Positions 43,842 through 54,821 of a stretch of DNA of 64,000 nucleotides are shown here, one piece after another; position 1 is the stretch's first letter; the number at the start of each line of letters is the position of its first letter. Location of the stretch: NCBI GenBank assembly GCA_944739405.2, contig OX123182.2, positions 70,125,183 through 70,189,182 on the forward strand, in the 5' to 3' direction. The DNA comes from Euclidia mi (lineage: Eukaryota; Arthropoda; Insecta; Lepidoptera; Erebidae). A program made the translations under genes and the position numbers. The notes beneath the pieces were generated by a model. It did not search any database. It saw only the letters and a program-made list of their open reading frames with translations, and was not told the DNA's origin.

Positions 43842-46800
43842 AAGGGAGGTTTAAGGGAGTGTTAAGCGCAATACATGAGTTCTACAAGAAGGACTCACTA
43901 GCCTATATCACTTCAACTCCACTCTCACCTTCACGCGGTGAACCCTGTTACGTTGAGCAACTCTACGGAAGATTGGGTCTCAATCCCAGTGGGAAGTAGG
44001 GTCAACAAACAGACGAGAGATGGGGGGATCAATGGGGCAATAATAATTTGGCTCATTGGTCACTAGACCACTAGGTCTTCAGAGGAGGGGGATCACTCAG
44101 GGTAGGTGGCGGATGAATCTTCTAGAGCAAGATCAACGGCAGCACCCAAAGTCCTAGTAAGCTGGATTACTTCTCACTCGTCAGGACGTTCTGGGCAGGC
44201 GGACGAGTTAAACGTCTAATCCCTTCAACTATCATGGAAATACAACAGTAAAAACGGCCCCGAGTTCCCAGCGGACAGGCAAAACTCAGCAACGGCAGCA
44301 GCGTGGGTTCCAGTTCTAGCATGTTCAGGGGTGCTAAGAATCCCTGGGAGTATCAAAGCTGCCAACAGCATAACTCACAAAATACAACTTTATATATTGC
44401 CACCTACAATGCCCGGACACTTAGTGAGGATTACAGGATGGAAGAGCTGCACCATGGGCTGGACAAAATCAAATGGGACATTTTAGGCCTGTCGGAGGTA
44501 AGGCAACCTGGTGAGGAGTGTTTAAAATTACGAACGGGTCACACCTTTCTATTACAGAGGAAAGGATAGCGGAAAGCGGGAACATGGTGTCGGTATCCTT
44601 ATTAACAAAAGACTAGAAGATCAAATAGTCTCTCTGGGTTCTGTATCCAAAAGAGTTGTATATGCCATTTTAAGCATATCGAAGAAAGTCACAATAAAAG
44701 TAATTCAAGTATATGCGCCAACATCATCTGCACCAGTAGATCAGGTAGATATTCTATATGAGGACATAAGAACTGCTATGAATACAACAAAGACCACATA
44801 TACATTTGTGGTAGGTGATTTTAACGCTAAAATTGGCATGAAACAAGAACCATCAGAAACAGTCATGGGTAATTTCGGGTACGGAGAAAGAAACGAGCGA
44901 GGTACCATGATGATCAATTTCTTACAGGAAAGCAAGTTATATCATCTTAACTCATGTTTTCAAAAGCGACCGATGAGGAAATGGACTTGGCTTTCACCAC
45001 GAAAATTCAAAAATGAAATAGATCACATAATTTGTAGTCATAAGTGTATTGTTCACGACGTAAGTGTGCTTAATAACTTCTACACTGGGAGCGATCATCG
45101 GCTCCTAAGAGCAAAAGTCGTCATTAACTCGAAGTTGCAAAGATACTTGTCTTTGAAAATGACCAAAACCACTAAAGTAGACACAATGCAACTTAGAGCA
45201 AACGCGGACAGGTACCGAATTAAGCTCCAAGAAAATCTTGCTGACATAAACTGCATGGAGTATAGTGTCGACCAACTCAGCCAACATATCACAAACGCTA
45301 CCTTGGAAGCAGCGTATACTGTGGCAAGAAAATATAATAAGCAAAGAGAGAAAGTTTCAGCAGAAACCAAAAACCTACTAGACAAAAGGCGTGATATGAT
45401 AAGGAATAGAGAAAATGACACGGATGACTTCAAAAAGCTCTGCAAAGCAGCAAGGAGAAAACTACAACAAGATATAGAAGACTACAAGGAAAAGATGGTG
45501 GAAACGCTCGTCACCAAATACAGAGGCCCAAAGATATTTAGCAAGGCACTCCTGCCCGGCAACCAGCAAATAACTAAACTTAAAGATGAACAAGGACTCT
45601 TAACCGAAGACAGAGCAAAAATGCTAAGGGTTATAGAAGAGTACTATAGTAAGCTCTACTCACGTACAAAACAGGAACCTAACACTAAAAACTCCTTAAA
45701 AGTACTAAACGTAGGATTGGAGGACATTCCTGATATAACAGCAGATGAAATAAGAGCGGCACTGTCTAAAGTTAAGAATGAGAAAGCCGGTGGGGAAGAT
45801 CAAATCTTGCCTGAAATATTAAAAGAGGGAGATTCCACACTCATGAACTGCTTAGCTGTGCTTTATAACAAATGTTTGTGTACCAGTGAAATACCAAAGG
45901 AATGAGAAGGTGCCATTGTTATTCTTTTATTCAAGAAAGGCTGTAAGCCGGACTTGAATAATTATAGGCCCATTAGTTTGTTATCCCAGACATATAAACT
46001 ATTCTCAAAGATTATAACAACCTGCATTACCACTAAATTGGACTTTTATCAACCAAAGGAGCAAGCTGGTTTTAGAAGTGGGTTCGGAACCATGGACCAC
46101 ATGAACACTATGAGAACTCTTATAGAAAAGGCAACAGAGTATCAAATGCCACTTTGGTTGGCCTTTATTGACTACAAAAAGGCATTTGATAGTGTGGAGA
46201 CGTGGGCCGTGCACCACTCTTTGAGAAATGCAAGGGTAGGTCACAGATATAATGACCTCATAACTGCTATTTACAATAAGGCTACGATGAAAGCGTCGAT
46301 ACCGCAACTAACGAACCCTATTAACATCAGACGGGGAGTCAGACAGGGTGACACTCTATCGCCAAAACTTTTTACACTGGTCCTCGAAGACGTGTTTAAA
46401 AACTTAGATTGGCACGATAAAGGTATCTTGATATCTGGGGCACGCTTATCCAACTTAAGGTTTGCTGACGATATAGTATTATTTTCCAGTAGACCCGAAG
46501 AACTTCAAGATATGGTTGCTGAAGTGCACAGAGCATCCTTGGAAGTAGGTCTTGAAATGAATCTCAACAAGACTAAAATCATGACCACCGAATCCGAGGA
46601 TGCAACGACTATCTCCGTGGGAGGTACCATCATTGAACGCGTGAACAAATATGTGTACCTGGGTCAGGAGATCCGTATGGGCAAGGTTAACCAGTGTAAC
46701 GAGATTGACAGGAGAATTAGACTAGGGTGGGCAGCCTTTTCCAAATTGGATTTTGTATTCAGAATGAATCTGTCATCCCACCAAAAAGCCCGACTATTTA

Positions 46801-47234
46801 ACCAGTGTGTTCTGCCAGTTTTAACATATGGAGCCGAAACCTGGGTCACAACGAAGGATGTAATCCACAGACTTCAAGTGGCGCAGAGGGCTATGGAAAG
46901 GAAATTGGTGGGGGTAACGCTGAGGGACCGAAAAACCAATACTTGGCTCCGACACAAGAGCAAAGTTGTGGACGTGGGAAAAAGGGTGGCAGAACTAAAG
47001 TGGAAATGGGCTGGTCACGTAGCCCGGAAGAAAGACTCATGGTGTAAGATACTTCTAGAATGGAAGCCGTGGGGGCTGAAAAGAACAAGGGGAAGGCCTC
47101 AAATGAGGTGGAAAGACGATATTAAAACCGTAGCAGGAAAGAATTGGTTACAAACTGCACAGGATAGAAAACAATGGAAGAAGTTGAAGGAGGCCTACAC
47201 TGCAAGAGTAGTCGACAATGGTTGAAAGAAGATC
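43842..47234 (+). mobile_element. RTE-clade LINE, full length but inactive, nested in BEL/Pao copy 3
   Basis: About 3.4 kb with a single ORF of APE endonuclease and RT and an almost absent 3' UTR, as in RTE elements. BEL leader sequence resumes at about 47235 (CGCAATACCTAGG) and aligns with the uninterrupted leader of copy 2 at 20976-20990. That fixes the insertion. No clear target duplication is visible. Confidence 0.88.
44303..47225 (+). pseudogene. RTE ORF: endonuclease and reverse transcriptase with one frameshift and one stop
   Basis: The APE domain starts with YIATYNARTLSEDYR and ILGLSEVRQ. A one-base shift near 44555 moves the frame before GVGILINKRLE; the domain then continues with FVVGDFNAKIG and TGSDHRLLRAKV. 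The RT fingers include KAGGEDQILPEIL. A TGA at 45903-45905 replaces tryptophan in IPKEW-EGA, and the frame goes on without shift. Palm motifs are LAFIDYKKAFDSV (A), RGVRQGDTLSPKLF (B), LRFADDIVLF (C) and GLEMNLNKTKIM (D). The RTE-type C-terminus LKWKWAGHVARK, TRGRPQMRWKDD closes it at 47225. Two point lesions separate it from a full-length enzyme. Confidence 0.9.
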
Positions 47235-47518
47235 GCAATACCTAGGCAGCTATAGCACCTAGCTATACTCTTAATACATTCACATAACCGTCACATGGTT
47301 GTTTCCGCCCGCATCAGTAGGTAAACTTTTATGTAGCTACCTACTTACTCAATTATTATTCCTGGAATTATCATAGTTGTCTTGTAAATTTCATATTTCG
47401 AGCAACTTTTAATTCCACAGCTCTAACGTGTTGCCTACTTAGCCTACTTAGGTAAAATAATAGGTACATTAGATATTCTTATTTTGTTTCGCCATCATTA
47501 GCTTATACTTACGTAAGC
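47235..47518 (+). promoter_or_regulatory. Second half of the leader of BEL/Pao copy 3
   Basis: Non-coding sequence matching the leaders of copies 1 and 2 up to the Gag ATG. It shows the empty site (CTTTTAATTCCAC, about 47406-47418) for the MITE found in copy 1. Confidence 0.75.
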
Positions 47519-50500
47519 ATGTCACAACAAAAGAAGTCACGCGTGTCGGAAGACAAAGAGATGACAATCTTAGAAGCAAAACGCAATATTTTATTTGAGC
47601 GCATTCAAAACATATACGAGAGTTCAAAAACCGCCTCTATTTCTGACAGTAATAGCGAAGCATTTCTCAGTTATTGTATGACAGTAGATAGTATTCGAAC
47701 AGATTTTCATAAGTTGTTAGACGATTATAACGCAAGATTACTTTCTATAAATCCTGATGAAAAACCGAATTATAAGGCGTACACCTCATTCGACGATCTT
47801 TATTGTATTATTAAGCGTATACAATCGCAATTGGAGGGTAAATGTTCGGCTTAGCCCGTTGCCGCGGCTCGCAAGCCGAAATTACCGCCAATCGAGATTA
47901 TGTCGTTTGACGGAGATATACGAAATTGGCCGTTATTATATGCCAGTTTTAAGTCTACAGTGCACGATAATGGTTCTCTGACAGATGCTGACAGGTTGTA
48001 CTATTTAATAGGTAAACTGTCACCGAAGGCCCAGTCCGTATTTGCAGGTGTCACACCCAGTGCTGAGAATTATCAGGTCATATTTCAGTCACTACTTGAT
48101 AGATATCAGGACATTTGCGTCCTGGCGTCTACTTACTTTGACCAAGCTTTAAATCTCAAACTATCCGGCAACGCGTCTGTCGCGAATTTCCAGCTGTTTA
48201 TTGATAACTTGGTAACCGCGGTTAATTCTCTTAGGAACTTAAAATTAGAAGATCTTTCCGACTTTATGTTGCTTCAACTCGCTTTCAAAAAGTTTGACAC
48301 TGATACAATTCGTGCTTTTGAGATGTCGGAACGCAATAATAAAATACCTACACTAGATAGTTTTATTTCGTTCATCAAAGATCAGTGTCGAATATTTCAT
48401 AATACGCAGTCTGGTTCACCTGGCCCGTCTAACACTAACAGCAACAAACAAAGGTTGAATAAATCTCGAAATAGTAATAATAACTCGGTCCCTAATCCAC
48501 AATCTAACGTAACATGCTCGGAATCTAATAAAATTAATTCACAGAAGTGTCTGTGCAGTAATATAGTGCACGACCATTTATACAAGTGTCCCGCCTTCGA
48601 TAATTTGAATCCAACCGCTCGTTTTAAATGCGTAAAATATAACAAAGCTTGCATTAATTGCTTAAGCATAAAACATAAAACAAGTAATTGTTCTAGTAAG
48701 ACAAAGTGGCGCTTATGCAATCAAAAACATCATTCTCTGCTTCACTTCGATAAAGGTAACCCGTTGTCAAGCCAAGCCGCTAACCTTGACACACTTACGT
48801 CGCAGGTGCAGGCTACGATAACTGCGCCTCAGACGATTCAGAATGAGATATCGTTGTGTACGACATCCATTGCGCGGTCAGCACGCACGCGCGGACGGTC
48901 TTCGCGCGCTTGTAGTGATCAGAACAGTGCTAGGCCGCGATGTATAGCGTCTAAGACTGTTCTCTTAGCGACAGCGCAAGTTATCGTATATGATGTTAAT
49001 GGGTCGCCGCACATGGTACGTTGTCTGCTAGATAGCGCGTCTCAGACCAATTTAATAACGTCTGAGTTGTTCAAACGCCTAGGATTGTGGAATAACTTTA
49101 AAAATACGAACTCAATAGTCCGAGGGATCGGCGGTTCAGAAAAACATTGCAAGTGTTCCGTAGATATTAAAATACATTCGCGTTTTGATGGAGACATTAA
49201 TTTTAACATTTCTTAGCTTATCGTGGAGCCTATTACGGACACATTGCCAAACGCTAATGTGGACGTATCGCTTCTCACACACCTCGAGTCATTGCCGCTG
49301 GCAGACTCGGAGTTTGCGAATCCGGCAGACATTGATGTTTTGATCGGAATATTCCCGCACTTACTACTAACTAAAGTGGTACGTAGTGAGCAAAATAACT
49401 TACCGCCCGCTACTGAGACGGCATTTGGGTATGTGATTATGGGTACCGTACCTACATTACATACTTCTCAATACGTTACGTCTTGCTGCTGTTCTGTTCT
49501 TCAAGAAAATAATTTTGATTCTCTTCTCAAGCGATTTTGGGAGCTTGAAGAGGTTACCGCAACGCCCTCGATGAGCCGTAAAGATCTCGAGTGTGAAGAA
49601 CATTTCCGCGCTACCACTGTTCGTGACGACAGTGGCAGATACGTTGTGGCGTTGCCATTCTGTGGTGACCCTTATTCGTTAGGCGACTCGTACGCTGCTG
49701 CGCTCAGACGTTTCCATTGTTTGGAACGTAAACTTGATGCATCACTTAAGTTACGCAGCGCCTATAATGACGTCATTCGTGACTACATAGATAAAGGTTT
49801 TTTGAGTGTAGTTGTAAACAACGAGGGCAACTCTCTACCCTCATATTATATCCCGCATCACGGCGTAGTTCGCGAAGATCAAACCTCTACTAAACTTCGT
49901 GTGGTTTTAGACGCTAGTTGTAAGACTACATCGGATCAGTCGATTAATGACATTTTGCATGCCGGCCCCAATCTACAGGGTGATTTATTTAACATAATAA
50001 TAAAGTTTCGTCTTTTCCAAATCGCTCTGTCAGCTGATTGCCGCCAAATGTTTCTCAATATCGGCGTTCGCGAATTTGACCGTAGATTTCAACGGATCTT
50101 TTATCGTTTTGACAAGAAAGTACCTTTATCTGTGTATCAGTTCAATCGTGTTTGTTTTGGACTCAAGTCTAGCCCATATCACGCGTTACGAGTTGTTCGC
50201 CAGTTGATCGCTGATGAAGGCGATCATTTTCCCGCCGCAGCGGCTGTTGCCACTTCCGCTTTGTACATAGATGACATTGCCTGTAGTGTCATATCCGCTC
50301 CGCTAGCAATTTCGCTTTGTGAAGAGCTTATTCAGCTTTTCAAGCGAGGCCAGTTTGATCTTGTCAAATGGACAAGCAACTCTAAGGAGGTTCTCGCAAG
50401 GATACCTGATTCTCATAAAGCTTCTCCAGACATTGAGTTTGAGAAGTCTGTACCGCATAAGGTTCTCGGTTTACGCTGGGACAAATCCTGCGATAGTTTT

Positions 50501-50749
50501 CGGTTTGACGTCTCACCACCAGATGATAAGTGCACCAAACGCACTATGCTGTCTACAGTGGCTCGACTATGGGACATAATGGGTTTTGTGGCTCCCACAA
50601 TTTTGTACGCCAAGCTCTTGATCAAAGAGCTTTGGCTATCAAAGTGTGAGTGGGATGAAACACCCCCTGACCATATTGTCGCCGCTTGGGGCCAGTTTTG
50701 TATTGAGCTTACCGCGCTGGATGAATTCCGTTGGATGAATACGATATGA
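47519..50749 (+). pseudogene. BEL/Pao copy 3 Gag-protease-RT
   Basis: One frame runs from ATG 47519 with TAG stops at 47852-47854 (GAG in copy 2) and 49214-49216 (TCG in the others). Gag has MSFDGDIRNWPLLYASF and the zinc knuckle CINCLSIKHKTSNC. Protease has RCLLDSASQTNLI. RT has STKLRVVLDASCKTT, RLFQIALSADCRQMFLNIGV (motif A region), VCFGLKSSPYHA (motif B) and LYIDDIACSV (motif C; YIDD at 50264-50275), then LGLRWDKSCDSF. BEL sequence ends at about 50717 after IELTAL; the last 10 codons are unrelated DNA. Confidence 0.9.
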
Positions 50750-51177
50750 AGGTGGACGAATAGATCATGCTGGTCGATGCATAGTTTGTATTCCTTTTGC
50801 TTTCACATAAGTACTTATTATTGTGATGAATCTTTACAAAAATATCTTCTTAGGTGCTGCATTATAAAAATATGTAGTTTATTTTCGTGAATCAAATGTG
50901 ATGAATATCATAATGATATACCAAAGAGGACCTCATAAGGCAGCAACAGGCTTTCTATTCGTTTCTTGAAATTAATATGTAGAATTTTACCCGACTGTGT
51001 CAAAAGCAGGGTACAAACCTATTACAGTAACTTTTTTACCTACTAGCACAGAAAGGTCTACCGAAACTACGTTTGTCACCGCATACGGCACCTTAAAGTA
51101 TTTAGTTAGTGACACTTGTTTTCCCTTTGCAGTTCATTATTTTTAAACAGTCGGGTTTACCTTCTTTCATTATCATG
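50718..51177. other. Unassigned DNA between BEL/Pao copies 3 and 4
   Basis: No coding signal. It begins abruptly at the truncation point of copy 3. Confidence 0.5.
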
Positions 51178-51275
51178 TCAGCCTAGAGACATACATAGGC
51201 CTACATAGGCCTCCCCCAAGGTTTTCCATACAGACCGATTTTGAGCCGCCCGCATCCAACCGCTTCTTTTTATAA
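51178..51275 (-). pseudogene. Last codons of an RTE-type LINE
   Basis: The minus strand reads SGWMRAAQNRSVWKTLGEAYV, the typical last block of RTE proteins (compare NWLQTAQDRKQWKKLKEAYT in the copy at 47.2 kb). Only about 30 codons remain. Confidence 0.6.
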
Positions 51276-51294
51276 TAATAATGTAAAGTATCTT

Positions 51295-51504
51295 TCTTCG
51301 GGTTCGATTCCTGGGTCGGGCAAGTGTTACTGGGTATTTCCGAATACTCAGTAGCAGCCCGGAGTCTAGTGATGTGCCTGGTAACGGCAATAGGCTCGCC
51401 CCCTATTACGTGGGATCTAAAAATTCATGGCGAAATGTGGGTGTAATATTTACACCTCTGCCTACCCCTTCGGGGATACAGGCGTGAGACTATAAATAAA
51501 AAAA
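51295..51504 (+). mobile_element. SINE family A, 5'-truncated
   Basis: It starts at the B box (GGTTCGATTCC at 51301-51311) and continues through the family body to CCCCTTCGGGGATACAGGCG and the tail ATAAATAAAAAAAG. The tRNA A-box half is missing. The tail abuts BEL/Pao copy 4 directly. Confidence 0.78.
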
Positions 51505-51509
51505 GAGGA

Positions 51510-53152
51510 TTGCTTTCTATTAATCCTGATGAACAGCCAAATTATCAGGCGTACACCTCATTTGAAGATCTTTATTGTATCATCAAGCGCATACAATCAC
51601 AATTGGAGGGTAGATGTTCCGCACAGCACGTTTCGGTCGGATCGGTGGTTCGAGCGCCGAGATTACCGCCAATTGAGCTTATGTCATTCGATAGCGATAT
51701 ACGAAATTGGCCGTTATTCTATGCGAGTTTTAACTCTACAGTGCACGATAATGGTTCTCTGACAGACGCTGACAGGTTGTACTATTTAATAGGTAAGCTG
51801 TCACCGAAGGCCCAGTCCGTATTTGCAGGTGTCACACCCAGTGCTGAGAACTATCAGGACATATTCCAGTCACTACTTGATAGGTATCAAGATACTCGTG
51901 TTCTAGCGTCTACTTACTTTGATCAAGCTTTAAATCTTAAATTGTCCGGTGCCGCGTCTGTTTCGAATTTCCAGCTGTTTATAGACAACTTTGTTACCGC
52001 AGTTAGTTCCCTTAAAAACTTAAAATTAAAAGATCTTTTCGACTTTATGTTTCTTCAACTCGCTTTAAAAAAGTTTGACACTGAAACAATTCGTGCATTC
52101 GAGATGACGGAACGTAATACCTACTACCTACACTAGATAGTTTTATTTCGTTCATCAAAGATCTGTGTCGAATATTTCATAATACGCAGTCTAGTTCATC
52201 TAGCTCGTCTAATAATAATAATAGCAAACAAAAGTTGAATAAATCGCGAAATAGCAATAATAACTCGGTCCCTTATCCGCAATCTTACGTAGCATGCTCG
52301 GAATCTAATAATAATAATTCACAAAAGTGTCTGTGCAGTAATATAGTACACGATCATTTCTATAAATGTCCCGCCTTTAATAATTTAAATCCGACTGCTC
52401 GTAACAAATGTGTAAAAGAAAACAAAGCTTGCGTTAATTGTTTAAGTATAAAACATAAAACGAGTGATTGTTCTAGTAAAACGAAGTGTCGTTCATGTAA
52501 TCAATGACATCACTCATTATTACACTTTGATAAAAGTTATCCGCTGTCGGGCCATTCCGGTAACCTTGACCCACTTACGTCGCAGGTGGAGGCCACGGTG
52601 GCTTCCCCCTCCGCGTCTCAGTGCGAAGTATCGTTGTGTACGACGTCCATTGCGCGGGCAGCGCACACACGCGGACAACCCTCGCACGCTTGTCGTGCTC
52701 AGCGCGATGCTAAACCACAGTGTACGGCGTCCAAGACGGTTCTATTAGCGACAGCGCAAGTTATCGTTTATGATATTAATAACGCGCCGCACATAGTTCG
52801 TTGTTTACTCGATAGTGCGTCACAAAGTAATTTTATTACTTCTGATTGTTTCAAACGCCTCGGACTGTGGGATAACTTTAGAAATACTAACTTTGTAGTC
52901 AAGGGTATCGGGGGGTCAGAAAAACATTGCAAGGGTTCCGTAGATATTAAAATACGTTCGCGTTTTGATAGGAATATTAATTTTAACATTTCTTCGCTTA
53001 TCGTGGAGCGTATTACAGACACATTGCTGAACGCTAATGTGGACGTATCACTACTCACGCATCTCGAGACACTGCCGCTAGCAGACGCGGAATTTGCGAA
53101 ACCGGCAGACATTGATGTATTGATCGGAGCTTCAATATTTCCGCACTTGTGA
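51510..53152 (+). pseudogene. BEL/Pao copy 4 Gag and protease
   Basis: Gag reads from RLLSINPDEQPNYQAY through RNWPLFYASF. The frame is lost near 52120 (FEMTERN) and resumes for the zinc knuckle CVNCLSIKHKTSDC and CRSCNQ. There a CGA-to-TGA change gives a stop at 52505-52507. The protease block RCLLDSASQSNFI lies near 52800. A TGA at 53150-53152 ends it before the RT leader. Confidence 0.85.
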
Positions 53153-54821
53153 CTACCTAAAGTAGTACGTAATGAGCAATATAATTTACCGCCCGCTATT
53201 GAGACGGTATTTGGGTATGTGATTATGGGTACCGTACCTACGTTACATACTTCTCATTATATTACGTCTTGTTGTTGTTCTGTTCTTCAAGAAAATAATA
53301 TTGATTCTCTTCTCAAGCGATTTTGGGAGCTGGAAGAGGTTACCGCACCGCTCTCGATGAGCCGTAAGGATCTCGAGTGTGAAGAACATTTCCGCGCTAC
53401 CACTGTTCGTGACGACAGTGGCAGAAACGCTGTGGCGTTGCCATTCTATGGTGACCCTTATTCGTTAGGCGACTCGTACGCTGCTGCGCTTAGACGTTTT
53501 CAATATTTAGAACGAAAACTTGATGCATCACTTCAGTAACGCGGCGCCTATAATGACGTCATTCGTAAATAAAGGTTTTTTGAGTGTAGTTATAAACAAC
53601 GAGGGCAACTCTCTTCCCTCATATTATATCCCGCAAGATAAAACCTCTACTAAACTTCGTGTGGTTTTAGATGCTAGTTGTAGGACTACATCGGGTCAGT
53701 CGATTAATGACATTTTGCATGCCGGCCCTAATCTACAGGGTGTTTTATTTAACATCATAATAAAGTTTCGTCTTTTCCAAATCACTCTGTCAGCTGATTG
53801 CCGCCAAATGTTTCTCAATATCGGCGTCTGCGAATCTGACTGTAGATTTCAACGGATTTTTTATCGTTTTGACAATAAGGAACCTTTATCCGTGTATCAG
53901 TTCAATCGTGTTTGTTTTGGACTCAAGTCTAGCCCATATCACGCGTAACGAGTTGTTCGCCAGTTGATCGCTGATGAAGGCGATCACTTTCCCACCGCAG
54001 CAGCTGTTGCTACTTCCACTTTGTATATGGATGACATTGCCTGTAGTGTCATATCCGCTCCGCTAACAATTTCGCTTTGTGAAGAGCTTATTCAGCTTTT
54101 CAAGCGAGGCCAGTTTGATCTTGTCAAATGGACAAGCAACTCTAAGGAGGTTCTCGCAAGGATACCTGATTCTCATAAAGCTTCTCCAGACATTGAGTTT
54201 GAGAAGTTTGTACCGCATAAAGTTCTCGGTTTACGCTGGGACAAATCCTGTGATAGTTTTCGGTTTGACGTCTCACCGCCAGATGATAAGTGCACCAAAC
54301 GCACTATGCTGCCCACAGTGGCTCGACTATGGGACATAATGGGTTTTGTGGCTCCCACAATTTTGTACGCCAAGCTCTTGATCAAAGAACTTTGGTTATC
54401 AAAGTGTGAGTGGGATGAAACACACCCTGACCAAATTGTCGCCGCTTGGGGCCAGTTTTGTATTGAGCTTACCGCGCTCAATCAAATTACTATTCCGCGT
54501 CATCTTGGGTTGGTAGATGGATGTACCATCAACTTAATAGGTTTCGCTGACGCCAGCCAGCGTGCTTACGGCGGAGTCGTATATCTGCAAGTCCGCATTG
54601 GTTCTAACTACTCGGTGCAGTTAGTTTGTGCCAAGTCCAAGGTCTCGCCTATTAAAACCACTTCGGTTGCGAGACTGGAGTTGTGCGCGGCCCTTCTGCT
54701 GTCTCAGTTGCTCCGCAAGGTTCAAGACACAGTTTTGCCCCACTACCCTATCAATAAAATATACGCGTTTTCTGACTCCAAAGTAGTGCTCGCTTGGATT
54801 CATTCTTCTCCTCACCGCTGA
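53153..54821 (+). pseudogene. BEL/Pao copy 4 RT and first half of RNase H
   Basis: The RT N-terminus (VALPFYGDPYSLGDSYA) ends at a TAA at 53537-53539. A short deletion near 53565 shifts the frame. The palm continues with STKLRVVLDASC and VCFGLKSSPYHA, then a TAA at 53946-53948. The catalytic box reads LYMDDIACSV instead of YIDD, a substitution tolerated in other RTs. RNase H has GFADASQRAYGG, where the other copies have ADASERAYGG. TGG-to-TGA at 54819-54821 ends the segment. Confidence 0.85.

Larger units (their letters stand above)
43325..50717 (+). mobile_element. BEL/Pao LTR retrotransposon, copy 3 (RT-containing, 3'-truncated)
   Basis: It has a 5' LTR (43325-43788) and a leader split by an RTE LINE (43842-47234). 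A single-frame Gag-protease-RT reading from 47519 follows, interrupted only by two TAG codons. Sequence ends abruptly in the RNase H region at about 50717. RNase H acidic blocks, integrase and 3' LTR are missing. It is the only copy here with the whole RT palm. Confidence 0.9.

Noticed and set aside
44741..44935. Minus-strand and alternative-frame ORFs across the RTE, CR1-like and BEL/Pao coding regions
   Set aside because: They are shadows of well-supported retroelement frames on the other strand or in another phase.
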